Notes: generated by a model not told the origin, from the sequence alone. 64,000 nt of DNA from Niastella soli (GCF_017742245.1 NZ_JAGHKO010000006.1:146682-210681); one strand, 5' to 3'. Counted from the first letter of the stretch, positions 31,358 through 40,864 are shown. Program-made: numbers and translations.

Positions 31358-32516
31358 ATGAAAAAGAACCTCTTCCTGATCCTACTGACTTGCATCAGCA
31401 TGCTGTATGGCAAGGTCGTAGAATGATAATCCTTTTGCATGTGCTACTTTGGGGATCGTCCTTTTTTTACATTCTTAGTACTGGGCGGGTGGTTATGTAC
31501 GTATTATATTTATGACGACCTGAATAACCTGCGATGTGTGGTACAACCCCGGGGTGTAGAATTGCTGATCCAAAACGGCTGGGACGTGTCTGCGCTCAAT
31601 GGCGATATTTAGAATGAACAATGTTTCCGGTATGAATATGATTATAAGAACCGGATGATCATGAAAAAAGTGCCAGGTGCAGGCGTGGTATATCTGGTCA
31701 ATGATAAGCAGGACAGGGTGGTAATGACACAGGATGCCAAACTGCGCGGTCAGGGTAAATGGATGGTAACTGGTTACGACAATATGAACCGGCCTGTTAC
31801 AACCGGTCTCCTGAAGGTAATGTCCGGCGATAAAATAAATATTTTTGGTAAGTTGTATTTTTATCAGCCTGGAAGTGTTAATTCCCGAACCGATCTGCCC
31901 CTGACCGTTGCCGATGTATTAAGGTTGTTTGTTTCAGGATCACCGCTTCAAGGGAAAGGACTGACAGCTCAAGGATTATCAAGTGGGGTTCCTGGTTTAA
32001 CTACAGCCTTACAAAGTTATATGCAGAACCACCCGGACGCGGGATCAGGACATCCCCGGGCATATATAAATTGGGTGTTATTTGATGAACAGTTCAGGTA
32101 TGTAAGTGGGGTGCTGATCCAGTCGGATCTGCAAATTGTGTTAAACCCCATGATAACAACACTATACCCGTTATAGATGTCGTTAAAAATGGGTATATTT
32201 TCGTGTTCTGCAGCAATGAAACCCAAACGCAGGAAGTGTTCTTTGATAATTTACAGATGATCCACACGCATGGGCCTATAACAGAGGAAACGCATTATTA
32301 TTCTTTTGGGTTGACGATGACGGGGATAAGTAGTAAGGCGGCGAATAGCCGGATAATAAGTTTGAATAAAATGGTAAGGAAACGCATGAAAAGGAGTTTG
32401 GAAGTGCAGCCTACAAAGAATGAAAGAAAACAACTGAAGGAGATTAACCGAAAATTGAAAAAAATCAAAAAAGTTGATTATGAAATTCTATATCCTACTG
32501 ATGGTGTCAGGAATTT
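31358..32516 (+). pseudogene. RHS/YD-repeat surface protein, heavily decayed
   Basis: The sequence keeps pieces of a Chitinophagaceae RHS-repeat protein in order: a signal peptide MKKNLFLILLTCISMLYG (ATG 31358, stop after 22 codons), YYIYDDLNNLRCVVQPRG, a TAG at 31610, NEQCFRYEYDYKNRMIMKKV, YLVNDKQDRVVMTQDAKL, YDNMNRPVTTGLL, and the carboxy-terminal VFFDNLQMIHTHGPITEETH, YYSFGLTMTGISSKAAN. Normally such proteins exceed 1,000 residues, so large internal parts are missing, and frameshifts and stops exclude function. Two intact small genes follow directly, as immunity genes do behind RHS toxins. Confidence 0.8.
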
Positions 32517-32923
32517 TTAATTTTGCTGACCCTGTGTTACAAAAATCAAAAAGCGAAGTAGTCATATATGCGACGGATCTGCTTGATCGCAGAAATATTC
32601 CTATGAATAAGGAATTGCTCAAATCCTCCTATGAATTTTGCACCCGACTATCAGGGGAAGAATATGTAAATGAATTTTTGAAAATGACAGGAAAATATGA
32701 TAGTACAACCGCATGTAAAAAATGTGGACTGCCTTTTGACACTAGGATCTATATTCAGGTATATGAGAAAGGTAAGTTAGGAATGGAGATGGAAATATGT
32801 GCTGGAGGAGACTGCATTAAGATCTTAAACAAGCCATATTGCATGACAAAAGAAACCTTAAACTTTATACTGAGTTGTTTTCCTGCTAGGAACCGGGAAA
32901 AATATAGCACTTTGAATAATTAA
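32480..32923 (+). CDS. hypothetical secreted protein behind the RHS relic
   Basis: The start is set to ATG 32480 (MKFYILLMVSGIFNFADP, a signal-like leader) rather than the ATG 6 bp upstream. The product of 147 aa contains two CxxC-like pairs (CKKCGLPFD and CAGGDC, plus others), so it may bind metal or hold disulfides. I do not recognise a family. It overlaps the end of the decayed RHS frame and precedes another small secreted-protein gene by 18 bp. Position suggests a former toxin-immunity context, but nothing in the sequence proves it. Confidence 0.55.
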   Translation: MKFYILLMVSGIFNFADPVLQKSKSEVVIYATDLLDRRNIPMNKELLKSSYEFCTRLSGEEYVNEFLKMTGKYDSTTACKKCGLPFDTRIYIQVYEKGKLGMEMEICAGGDCIKILNKPYCMTKETLNFILSCFPARNREKYSTLNN

Positions 32924-32941
32924 TAAAGGCAAATAACTATT

Positions 32942-33406
32942 ATGTCTTTTAATGTAGTTGTAATAATTTGTATATTATTCAGCGTTAATTCATTTTCTCA
33001 AAGCTGTAATGATACTGTTGCGTATATTTCCAAGTACCCTGTTGAAAAAGGATACATTTATTTATGGAAAGATAAGATTGGTAGTATTGCAGATCCTGCA
33101 ACTGTTGTATGTATTTATTCTGCGGATCGTAATGTTGTTGCTGTAAAAGGAGGGCAAGTTAAAAAGATATTTACCGGGGATGAATTTGATAGTATTTTAA
33201 TAACAGATAAGGATACGACGATTTTATATGCGAATATGGACAAATTCTATAAAAAAGTTGGTGATACAATACATAAAGGGGACTTAATAGGGACTATAAA
33301 GAAGGATTCGGCTGATGACAGGTTCCAACTTTTTTTTAAGATTACTGTAGGCAGAAAGGATGTATTTTATAATGATCACATAAAATTCTTGCAACAACTT
33401 CATTAG
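32942..33406 (+). CDS. secreted protein with M23/LytM-like fold, catalytic residues lacking
   Basis: This 154-aa protein has a signal peptide (MSFNVVVIICILFSVNSFSQ). The remaining sequence follows the strand order of a LytM domain: RNVVAVKGGQVKKIFTGDEF, DSILITDKDTTILYANMDKF, YKKVGDTIHKGDLIGTIKKD, FQLFFKITVGRKDVF. The family zinc ligands (HxxxD and HxH) are absent, as in non-catalytic LytM activators. It could bind peptidoglycan or a partner without cutting. It follows the preceding gene by 18 bp. Confidence 0.6.
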   Translation: MSFNVVVIICILFSVNSFSQSCNDTVAYISKYPVEKGYIYLWKDKIGSIADPATVVCIYSADRNVVAVKGGQVKKIFTGDEFDSILITDKDTTILYANMDKFYKKVGDTIHKGDLIGTIKKDSADDRFQLFFKITVGRKDVFYNDHIKFLQQLH

Positions 33407-33507
33407 TGGAAATCAATTGTTATCATTTGATTTATACATGAAGGCGACGCTCATTGTTGTAAAACAAAGGTAATTGATTATCAATAAAATATCGGATGGA
33501 ATCAAAG

Positions 33508-33575
33508 CCGTCCGGTCCGTAAAAAAGGATCATCAGCAATAATGGTCCTTTTTACTTTTTATACATCTTTACTTT
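33508..33575 (+). repeat. third, diverged att-like copy with adjoining terminator
   Basis: CCGTCCGGTCCGTAAAAAAGG (33508 on) followed by ATCATCAGCAATAATGGTCC and TTTTTACTTTTTATACATC resembles 1261-1330 over nearly 70 bp: tRNA end, terminator hairpin, and the sequence leading to the integrase. It thus marks the left end of another, related element. The tRNA 3' sequence has one change (CGC to CGT). Confidence 0.75.
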
Positions 33576-33578
33576 TAT

Positions 33579-33626
33579 GAAACCATCAAACATCTGCGCG
33601 ACTTCTTAAAAAGCCGAATGATTAGA
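33579..33626 (+). pseudogene. integrase core-domain fragment
   Basis: ETIKHLRDFLKSRMIR matches the integrase segment KTIKHLRGFIKDRVKR (residues 213-228). It lies at the same side of an att-like copy as the complete integrase does. Only this short piece is left. Confidence 0.6.
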
Positions 33627-33718
33627 CCGCGAAACATACATGCAAATGAATCACTTAAAAATACCATGTCGTGGCGGAAGGTTGTGATTGATAGCGCACA
33701 GTTTTAAAAATAACAAGA

Positions 33719-34282
33719 ATGCCAGGATTAATAAGGATATCATTGATCTGTTTTTTGCTTTTCTGCATAGTTTCCTGTAATCAAAAAGCAGGGAGTAAAT
33801 TGTCGCACCTTGATATTAGTCTTGAAAAGGGTTTTGTCGGCGATACCATTTTTTATGGGCACGCATACTTTAAATGCCGAATTTTCAATAGAAATAGACA
33901 AACGATTCACCTATATATTGAAAAATACAAGCCGCCATTTGTTTCTCAAAATGTGTCGGGTCAAAAGAAAACTGGCAGCATCTTTATGCTCGATGTAAAC
34001 GGAAATAGAGCAAATGAAATGTTGTCGTCTCTCTTGCCCAATGAGCTTATTATTAAAGCCAATAGGTCCTTTATATTTTTTCTTAGGTCTCCTCTCAATG
34101 GGCTTGTAAGCCACGGTGAAGAGACCTCTGCCGGGTTTCAAAGAGTGCTGGCCGATCGCATAAAAAACAGGCTATATTCCTATTATAGTATAAATGATAA
34201 TGGTGCCATTGACGATTCTGCTACCATCAAGGTCGATAGTAATTTTTTAATAGAATACAAGGAACCATTGGTTACGGATTAA
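33719..34282 (+). CDS. hypothetical lipoprotein
   Basis: The 187-aa protein starts MPGLIRISLICFLLFCIVSC with lipobox Cys20. The mature part, FVGDTIFYGHAYFKCRIFN, RQTIHLYIEKYKPPFVSQN, LIIKANRSFIFFLRSPLNG, has the strand pattern of a small beta sandwich and resembles in style the 8397 lipoprotein. I know of no family. It is isolated between an integrase fragment and a palindrome remnant. Confidence 0.6.
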   Translation: MPGLIRISLICFLLFCIVSCNQKAGSKLSHLDISLEKGFVGDTIFYGHAYFKCRIFNRNRQTIHLYIEKYKPPFVSQNVSGQKKTGSIFMLDVNGNRANEMLSSLLPNELIIKANRSFIFFLRSPLNGLVSHGEETSAGFQRVLADRIKNRLYSYYSINDNGAIDDSATIKVDSNFLIEYKEPLVTD

Positions 34283-34306
34283 TTTTTGCCCGCTTGTTAA
34301 GAAAGC

Positions 34307-34330
34307 GGCCAGTTAGTGACTGGCCAATTA
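34307..34330. repeat. single palindrome remnant
   Basis: GGCCAGT-TAGTG-ACTGGCC followed by AATTAC is the right part of a unit identical in core to that at 17565-17607; the left AATT is replaced by AAGC, so it was cut at this side. Confidence 0.75.
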
Positions 34331-34354
34331 CATTACGGTGCTAAGTCGGTAAGT

Positions 34355-34942
34355 CTAAGAATAATCAATTTGACTTTCACCGATATTAATTATATATATT
34401 TCCTTGTCCCAATCTTGATAATAAATTCTTATCTGTCTGTCAAAATAGATGTAATCAGTGTGGAATAAAGTGCCATCATAACTTTCCCAGGTCTCTATAA
34501 TCTTATCCGCCTTCCCAAATTTTTTTTCGATTTGATTCTTTGGAATTTTTTTATATACCTCCAGCAGGTTGTTCACAATTGTAAACTCAACAATAATTTT
34601 TTCTTTAATTCTGTACCTCGCTCCAGTATCCATTCCAACCCATCCGCCATTTTCAAAAACAGAGGCTATTCTGTCTTTTAACTCAAACTCAAATTCTATT
34701 CCGTTAACAGTATAAAATGTTTTACCATCACGCCAACTTGTTGAAGTGGTATTTTCTGGAGGTTTTTCCAGTCCTGTTAAAACAATGCCAGAATAATTAA
34801 TCTTCTGAATGGTGTCTCCCAAGTGTATATTACCTAATGTTAAAAGAGAGGTTGGTACAGTAGTTTCAAAAAGAATCGAAGGATTTATTGTGATCTCGGT
34901 TTCCAATGGGTTAACTGTTTTATTCTTGAAAATATTGAACAT
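34355..34942 (-). CDS. hypothetical protein
   Basis: This 195-aa protein lacks a signal peptide. It has an N-terminal stretch (MFNIFKNKTVNPLETEITIN) and then beta-rich sequence: TLGNIHLGDTIQKINYSGIV, TFYTVNGIEFEFELKDRIAS, RYRIKEKIIVEFTIVNNLLE, KKFGKADKIIETWESYDGTL. This alternation resembles small SMI1-like or immunity proteins of accessory regions, but I cannot assign it. It is the last of three minus-strand genes with the phosphoesterase pseudogene and the 146-aa protein. Confidence 0.6.
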   Translation of the reverse strand: MFNIFKNKTVNPLETEITINPSILFETTVPTSLLTLGNIHLGDTIQKINYSGIVLTGLEKPPENTTSTSWRDGKTFYTVNGIEFEFELKDRIASVFENGGWVGMDTGARYRIKEKIIVEFTIVNNLLEVYKKIPKNQIEKKFGKADKIIETWESYDGTLFHTDYIYFDRQIRIYYQDWDKEIYIINIGESQIDYS

Positions 34943-34988
34943 CTGGAATTAAGTAATTTTTATGTCTAATGAAATAACAGCTAGTTTA

Positions 34989-35722
34989 TTACTCTGATTG
35001 CCAAAAACGTTTACTATCAACATCCATAATCGTCAGTTTTCCACCTTTAGCTCCCCCGGTATCTAAATTATAAATATTAGCAGCTTGTAGCGGTTTATCT
35101 AATCCCCATTTCATAGTATTGGTATGCCAATAAATATGTTGTTGAATTTTGTGACTATTTCGAATGGCGCGAGATTGGGATCTTGTTTTGCTTTCGATTG
35201 CCAATTCATTGCTGATTGCCACAGAATTCTATCCCAGTAATAAATACTGGAGGGTTGCTGATGGAATGGTTGAAATTGATTGAAGCCAGCATGTACATAG
35301 CAGTTGTTTTTTGTGTCTATATAATATGGTATTTGGCTTTCAAAAAATTGCTTGTGTGATAATGGGATGTCATCCGGATTGAAGGATGTTTTGTAGCCCT
35401 GGCGTGATTTTCTGATAATAGGTGTTTTACCTGCTTTTGTTGAGTAAGACTTTATTGTATCTATTCCGCCAAAATTCCAGGCGGCTGGATGAAAACCAGT
35501 TCTGATAAAATCTAAGAACCAATCGTCGTGATTGCCTTTTATTGCAATAAGGATTTTTATTTTTAATAGTTCTTCCACACAATCAAAGACCTCATCTCCG
35601 CGATCAGCTATATCACCTAGTTGGATAAGTGTATCCTGACTGTAGTCAAAATTGCATGTAAGCAGGCATTGTTTTAGAGATTGGTATTGTCCGTGCAGGT
35701 CACCAAGAACGTAGGTTCTCAT
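34989..35722 (-). pseudogene. calcineurin-like metallophosphoesterase with a one-base deletion
   Basis: The N-terminal frame (35722 down to 35111) holds all early phosphoesterase motifs: GDLHGQ, LGDIADRG, KGNHDDW, and YVHAGF. At about 35127 one base is missing: the expected IGHTNT reads IGIPIL-stop, while the next frame continues HTNTMKWGLDKPLQAANIYN, LDTGGAKGGKLTIMDV to 34989. The whole would be a 244-aa Ser/Thr protein phosphatase-type enzyme of the PrpA/ApaH-like sort. The loss removes the conserved GH(T) metal ligand motif. A sequencing error is possible. Confidence 0.8.
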
Positions 35723-35740
35723 AAATTGTCAAAGTGAATT

Positions 35741-36181
35741 TTACCCTTTTATTTCCCTTAGCAAGGTGCTTGCTATATTTATTTTATTTTGAATTAAACA
35801 GTTCTCAATATTGGTTAAAGTGCCGCTTTTCCTTTTTTCATTTGAGTTGAAATCAAATGCAAGAAAATGAGTACACATATGTATGGCAGCGGTATCTCGT
35901 TCTATATCTGATTGAAATCCGCCAATAAAATTCCACTGGCTTACTTTGGTTTTGTATTTGTCAGGGCTGTATCTTGGTGTTGTGCCGATATGCAATATGC
36001 TGACATTGGCAGTCTCGCATTTTAGCAACTCCATTGTCAGGGTGTCTACCCCTTTAAAATCACAAAGAACAAAACTCGGGTTGTTTGTTTTTAAAATTTC
36101 GGTAATCGGTTTTTCATAGTATTCGAGAAAGTTCTTGAAACTCAAATTCCCATTTCCAAATACAAATACTTTTACATCCAT
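35741..36181 (-). CDS. hypothetical protein
   Basis: This 146-aa soluble protein starts MDVKVFVFGNGNLSFKNFLE. The segment PSFVLCDFKGVDTLTMELLK plus VSILHIGTTPRYSPDKYKTK suggests an alpha/beta Rossmann-like fold, similar to proteins that bind nucleotides, but no motif is diagnostic. It lies 18 bp upstream of the phosphoesterase start on the same strand and is likely co-transcribed with it. Confidence 0.6.
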   Translation of the reverse strand: MDVKVFVFGNGNLSFKNFLEYYEKPITEILKTNNPSFVLCDFKGVDTLTMELLKCETANVSILHIGTTPRYSPDKYKTKVSQWNFIGGFQSDIERDTAAIHMCTHFLAFDFNSNEKRKSGTLTNIENCLIQNKINIASTLLREIKG

Positions 36182-36532
36182 TATTTAACGTTATAAGCTT
36201 ATTAAGTCCTTTTGATCTCTTAATTTGTCCCAAGATAGCTAAAAAAAATACCATTGTAAACAGGCTCAAAAAAGGTAGGTATACTTAATTGTAAGAATAG
36301 GGTAAAAATTAGCCTGCTTAGAAGAAAGTAACAGAATTTTTTGTTCGGCAACTTCAAATGATGGAACAGGATTACATTTATACATAAATTTGAGCGATGA
36401 AATGGGATGTTACCATATTTTCAACGGGGCTGGATAAAAAATATTTGCTTATGGTCGTTTATTGCCGGCAGGAATGAAATTGCCATGATATGGGAGACCT
36501 GTTTTTGAGAAAATGCTGGTGCGCCAAGATTT
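36182..36532. other. intergenic region
   Basis: It contains AAAAAAGGTAGGTATACTTAA (about 36269), resembling AAAAAGGTAAGTATACTTAA at 11647 upstream of the excisionase-like gene, probably another backbone remnant. I see no ORF. Confidence 0.45.
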
Positions 36533-36590
36533 AATTTGGCCATTACTGGCGACCCAAATGCAAGTTTATTATATTTGGTGATCCAAAACT
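36533..36590. repeat. degenerate palindrome remnants
   Basis: AATTTGGCCATTACTGGCGACCCAAAT (36534-36559) and ATTTGGTGATCCAAA (36572-36587) are decayed units of the AATTGG/CCAATT family; the arms no longer match well. Confidence 0.55.
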
Positions 36591-36609
36591 TACACCCCTA
36601 ACGTGCTCT

Positions 36610-37713
36610 ATGCTAACCCAGAAAGTAAAAACCTGGCTCAGTCAGTTCAAACAATATTATTTTACCTATAGCAAAGGTTTTTATCATCTCCCCTGCAATG
36701 TTAATTCTCCCCAGAAGCTGATCAACAGTTTTGAAAAATTTCCTTTTGTAAAGCATTCCCTTGAAAAGCAATTTGTTAGTTCAAATAATCCCTTTTGCAG
36801 CGGCGGATTTTATTATCATAAACTGGAAGAGGGTTGCTGGATTGTATTCTCTAAAATGCGTTATAAAGCAAATGTTGCATTCGACCTGATGTATGACACC
36901 CCCACGCCCGGTCCAATGACCGCCGATGATTATTACATGCTTAGCCTTAATAATATCACTAACGTAGTACCTGGTAAAAATGCTCTCTGCGGTAAATCTA
37001 TCAATTTCCCACGTTTTAGCTGGGTGTTTTTTAAACCGCGGGAGCGTAATTGTGACCTTAATTTCAAAGGATCGAATAATCAATACCTCACTTTATATTT
37101 TAACGAGGCCTGGTTGCAAAAAAACCTGATGCCGAATAAATTATTTACAGAGGGTAAGCTTGATAGTTTCATCAGGTCTGACGCGGGCTACATTGTATGG
37201 CCGCTGGAGGATGGCAAGGCCGCCCTTTCGCAATTCGACCGGTTTAACGTCACCATGAATATTGGCGGCAATGCGCAGGAAATAGATTTTCTCAACCTGA
37301 AATTTTGTACCCTCGAGCTGATCTTCGACTTTTTCAAACTTTGCCGGGAAGATGAAATAGTTTCCAGGCATGTACTTGTTGATTATACCGACAAGTTTAA
37401 CATGAACAAGGTGGAGCATTACCTCAGTAATCATCTGTTCGAAAAATTCCCCGGCATCGACTTGCTGGCCCGCAAATTCAACCTTTCTGAAACCAAACTT
37501 AAAGTGGAGTTCAAACAACTCTTTGGTAAACCGGTTTATCAATACTTTCAGGAAAAACAAATGGAACTGGCGAAAGAGCTGCTTATGGAAAATCAGTTAT
37601 TGATAAAGGAAATTTCCTGGAAATTTGGTTATGAAAGCACCAGCAAGTTTTCAGCGGCTTTTAAAAAACACCATGGTGTTTTACCCTCGGAACTGAGCAA
37701 GGTTACCCAATAA
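36610..37713 (+). CDS. AraC-family transcriptional regulator
   Basis: This 367-aa protein has a long N-terminal region without clear similarity and a C-terminal AraC/XylS DNA-binding domain (about 270-365) with both HTH units: FPGIDLLARKFNLSETKLKV (first), FKQLFGKPVYQYFQEKQMEL, then LLIKEISWKFGYESTSKFSA (second) and the end signature AFKKHHGVLPSEL. It most likely activates transcription in response to an unknown signal. It is a single gene, followed by a terminator and then the convergent LamG gene. Confidence 0.9.
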   Translation: MLTQKVKTWLSQFKQYYFTYSKGFYHLPCNVNSPQKLINSFEKFPFVKHSLEKQFVSSNNPFCSGGFYYHKLEEGCWIVFSKMRYKANVAFDLMYDTPTPGPMTADDYYMLSLNNITNVVPGKNALCGKSINFPRFSWVFFKPRERNCDLNFKGSNNQYLTLYFNEAWLQKNLMPNKLFTEGKLDSFIRSDAGYIVWPLEDGKAALSQFDRFNVTMNIGGNAQEIDFLNLKFCTLELIFDFFKLCREDEIVSRHVLVDYTDKFNMNKVEHYLSNHLFEKFPGIDLLARKFNLSETKLKVEFKQLFGKPVYQYFQEKQMELAKELLMENQLLIKEISWKFGYESTSKFSAAFKKHHGVLPSELSKVTQ

Positions 37714-37748
37714 AAAAAGAACCAGGGCTGTTAACCCCGGCTCTTTTA
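37714..37748. terminator. imperfect bidirectional terminator
   Basis: AAAAAAAGAACCAGGG-CTGTTAA-CCCCGGCTCTTTT pairs with two mismatches, between two convergent genes; it has an A run on the left and T run on the right. Confidence 0.55.
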
Positions 37749-37778
37749 AAATGCACCGTTTATCCTGATCAAAGCATA

Positions 37779-40715
37779 TTATTTCTTAATGAATTTGATG
37801 GTTTGCCCATTATCAAAACGTAGCAGATAAGTTCCACTGTATAAACCGCTTAATCCAACAGTGGTATGCTGACCTGTTATTGTAACAGGTTTGATTACTT
37901 TTCCGGTCACATCTAATAGCAGCGCTGTAGTGTTGGTGTTGGAATTGTTGTTAAGATCTACAGTAATATAGTCGTCTGCGGGCGACGGGTAAACAGTTAT
38001 ACTTCCTGTCGCTTTATTGCTAACTCTGACTACAGTTGAATACCGGGAGGTGCCATCATTATCCACCATTTTCAAGCGGTAATAGCGCACATCTGTATCC
38101 CAGGCTTCCGCGTCTGTAAACTGGTAGTTATTAGTACTGCTGATGTTTTTTGCAGCTACGGTGCCGATTTTGGTATAAACCAAACCGTCCTTGCTACGCT
38201 CCACTTCATAGTGGCTGAAGTTGAGCGCGTTTTCTTCCTTCCAGCTTATTAACACCTCGTTGTTTCTTTTTTGGGCAGTAAAGTTTACCAATGTTATAGG
38301 TAATGTGCTGCTGATTGTTTTTACAAAAAATCCACTGAAGCTGGTCACATCAAAAGTTATTTCCCATCTGCTGGCCGTTGCATTCCATACTATATTCGAG
38401 TTGACAGGCTTAATAGTAGTAATGGTTCCCGAATAGGTGCTGTGTATGCCGGTGCCATCACTACTCACACCGCCGCGTTTTTCAACCAGAAGATTGGAAA
38501 TTCCTGTATTATCGGTGGGGCCGGTTGGTAATTTAATACTGTTAACGGCATTAAAAGCATTAAATTCCGCTTGTGTAAAATATAATGTAATAGTACCGGT
38601 AGCTGTACTTGCATTGGACGCCGGTGTTATTTCATAATGGCGTTTTACATATTGCGCGGGTTGTGTTCCTTCAAGCCAAACCTTTGCTGTTGTATTCCCG
38701 CTGATCGGGCTGGCGCCGGTAGGAGAAACAATAGCAATAACATCTTTACAGGCATTTTTAAAGTAAGTGGTACTGCTGATGTTTAAGGAGATAGTGGTAT
38801 TGGCTGTTGCCAGTATCTGGGGATTTACCACTACATCTATTCGGCTTCTGGGACTTTCTCCACAAGTAATAGGTTGTGTAACCCAGTAAGAGGTGGTGCC
38901 TGTACCTGAAGTGGAAGGGGTAGGAGCGGTGCTGCTGCCGGTGCCTCCAAATCGCGTGGTGTACCATAACAAACCACTTCCTGGTGCAGTCAATGCAGCG
39001 GCAGTAGTTGTCTGGCAATATGTTACCGGTGATATAACATCCGGCCCAGTTGATAAGGGAGCCATTATTAACCAATTCGAAGCATTTCCTGTTAAAGCAA
39101 ACCCTGACAATGTACCATTTTTGTTATTGGCTGTTGCGTCCAGTAATGAAGTTACACTTGTGTTGGTCCCTCCGGGGGAGCCCTGGTCAAAGCGATAGTA
39201 TGCTAAAAGCCCTGTTTCGTTGCCAACCAGGGGGCAGTTGCTGCTAAGATTGGCTGCAGATCTGGCAGTATTCCATACCCTTACTTCATCAATATCTCCT
39301 TTAAAGTATTCCGAAGCAGTACCCCTGTAACCAATATTAAATGCTGTACCGGTAGTATTAAGCGATTTTGCCGAACTGCCGGCCAGTGTTCCATCTATAT
39401 AAACTTTTACCGTGGTGCCATCATAGGTGGCGGCCACGTGATGCCATACGCCATCATTGATAACAACGTTCGTATTATAATCGTTATTTTCTGCGACAAA
39501 ATTAAGCTTCCCGCCAGTTTGATATAATGCAAACCGGTTACTTAATGATAGGTCGCCGTATGTCATGATGGTACCGCCACCATTGTTTTGTGTTGTTCGT
39601 ATCCAGGCTTCAATGGTCCGGGCGCTATTGCCGGTTGGAAAACCTGTAGCTGCAAGTGTGATGGCATCATTTACCCCGTCAAAGTTTAAATAACTGGCTG
39701 TTGATTTAATAATGGCATCAATTTCTACCCTTGTACTTTGACAGCCTGCTGCATTGCCGCTGGTTACCCAATAGGAAGTGGTGCCTGCTGTGCTAGTAGT
39801 CGGAGTGGGTGCAGTACTGCTTCCTGTACCGCCGGTAGCTGTTGTAAACCAGGTTAAACTGGTTCCTGTGGCCGTTAAGGCAGATGCGGTAGCACCTTTT
39901 GCAATATATACGGGAGTGATAACTGTGGGCGGGGCGGGGACCGTAATGCCAGATGTGACCGGTGAACCGCCCATCCAGTTGGAAGATGTGCCCGTTGATG
40001 CAAAGCCTTTAAGACTGCCGTTATTGCCGCCAGCAGTTACATCTGGTAGAGGCAATGCACTGAATATATTCCCGTTAGAGCCGCCAGCTGTTCCTTCATT
40101 AAATTGATAATATCTTATCAGGCCGGTTTCGTTACCGTTCAATTCGCAATTTTTTCTGCTCGAAATTTCGGTAGCGGTCAATGCATAATTATAAACACGA
40201 AATTCATCTAAATTTCCATTGAACGTTTGTGAGGAGCCGCCATTTCCGCCGATATAACAAGTGCCTGTGGAAGATGTATTGGCTGTTGCAGTTCTCGATG
40301 CGTCTAAAACCCCGTCAATATAAATGGACTGCAACTTTGTTGTGGCATCATAGGTGCATGCATAATGATGCCAGTTCAGATCGCTTATGGCAGTAACTGC
40401 ATCCAGGTCGTCGCCCCAGAAACTGAATGAAAGTACATTAGTGGTGACCCGAAAGAGTATTCCAACAAATTGATCAGTAGTAGCAGTACCCTGAGACATA
40501 ATATATTGGTAATTTCCAATTCCACCCTGGCGCTGGGCCCAAAATTCTATGCTAAAAGAGGTGTTTGCCAGGCTTAAACCGGGGCAGTTGACGTAATCAT
40601 TATTGCCATCGAACTTCAGGTTCGTACCTGGTGCCGAGAACAATCGTTGTGACATGCCGGTAAAAAATAACCAGACAAATAGAAATTTATAAAATAAAGA
40701 GTAGACTTTATGCAT
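37779..40715 (-). CDS. LamG-domain surface protein with type IX secretion sorting domain
   Basis: The start at 40715 (MHKVYSLFYKFLFVWLFFTG, signal peptide) is preferred to the frame's upstream ATG. The 978-aa protein has two LamG/concanavalin-like domains (LKFDGNNDYVNCPGLSLANT and YLNFDGVNDAITLAATGFPT, each ending ...DEVRVWN/DEFRVYNYAL), separated by Ig-like linkers ending TTSYWVTSGNAAGCQSTR, then a beta domain with FSGFFVKT and a C-terminal type A sorting signal (YPSPADDYITVDLNN, GLYSGTYLLRFDNGQTIKFI). By this it should be exported by T9SS and attached to the surface, probably binding glycans. It lies between a convergent AraC gene and an integrase relic upstream. Confidence 0.92.
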   Translation of the reverse strand: MHKVYSLFYKFLFVWLFFTGMSQRLFSAPGTNLKFDGNNDYVNCPGLSLANTSFSIEFWAQRQGGIGNYQYIMSQGTATTDQFVGILFRVTTNVLSFSFWGDDLDAVTAISDLNWHHYACTYDATTKLQSIYIDGVLDASRTATANTSSTGTCYIGGNGGSSQTFNGNLDEFRVYNYALTATEISSRKNCELNGNETGLIRYYQFNEGTAGGSNGNIFSALPLPDVTAGGNNGSLKGFASTGTSSNWMGGSPVTSGITVPAPPTVITPVYIAKGATASALTATGTSLTWFTTATGGTGSSTAPTPTTSTAGTTSYWVTSGNAAGCQSTRVEIDAIIKSTASYLNFDGVNDAITLAATGFPTGNSARTIEAWIRTTQNNGGGTIMTYGDLSLSNRFALYQTGGKLNFVAENNDYNTNVVINDGVWHHVAATYDGTTVKVYIDGTLAGSSAKSLNTTGTAFNIGYRGTASEYFKGDIDEVRVWNTARSAANLSSNCPLVGNETGLLAYYRFDQGSPGGTNTSVTSLLDATANNKNGTLSGFALTGNASNWLIMAPLSTGPDVISPVTYCQTTTAAALTAPGSGLLWYTTRFGGTGSSTAPTPSTSGTGTTSYWVTQPITCGESPRSRIDVVVNPQILATANTTISLNISSTTYFKNACKDVIAIVSPTGASPISGNTTAKVWLEGTQPAQYVKRHYEITPASNASTATGTITLYFTQAEFNAFNAVNSIKLPTGPTDNTGISNLLVEKRGGVSSDGTGIHSTYSGTITTIKPVNSNIVWNATASRWEITFDVTSFSGFFVKTISSTLPITLVNFTAQKRNNEVLISWKEENALNFSHYEVERSKDGLVYTKIGTVAAKNISSTNNYQFTDAEAWDTDVRYYRLKMVDNDGTSRYSTVVRVSNKATGSITVYPSPADDYITVDLNNNSNTNTTALLLDVTGKVIKPVTITGQHTTVGLSGLYSGTYLLRFDNGQTIKFIKK

Positions 40716-40864
40716 AGGGTTAAACGTTTTAGTCCGAACAGAAATGCGCTGATGATTTTGGCGTTGCAATAATAATATAGGTATTCTCTTCGCAGTCGCC
40801 CGAAAAGACATAAATGCTGAGAATCAATAGCCCGAAAAGTTGGGCAGGCTTTTAAATCCCCTTT

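Noticed and set aside
31228..31440. Minus-strand 70-aa ORF in the RHS relic
   Set aside because: It overlaps a terminator and the RHS signal peptide frame; no support.
37800..40110. Several plus-strand ORFs (38221, 38437, 38893, 39778 and others) inside the LamG gene
   Set aside because: They are shadow frames of a Thr/Gly/Ser-rich coding sequence; no start sites or homology.
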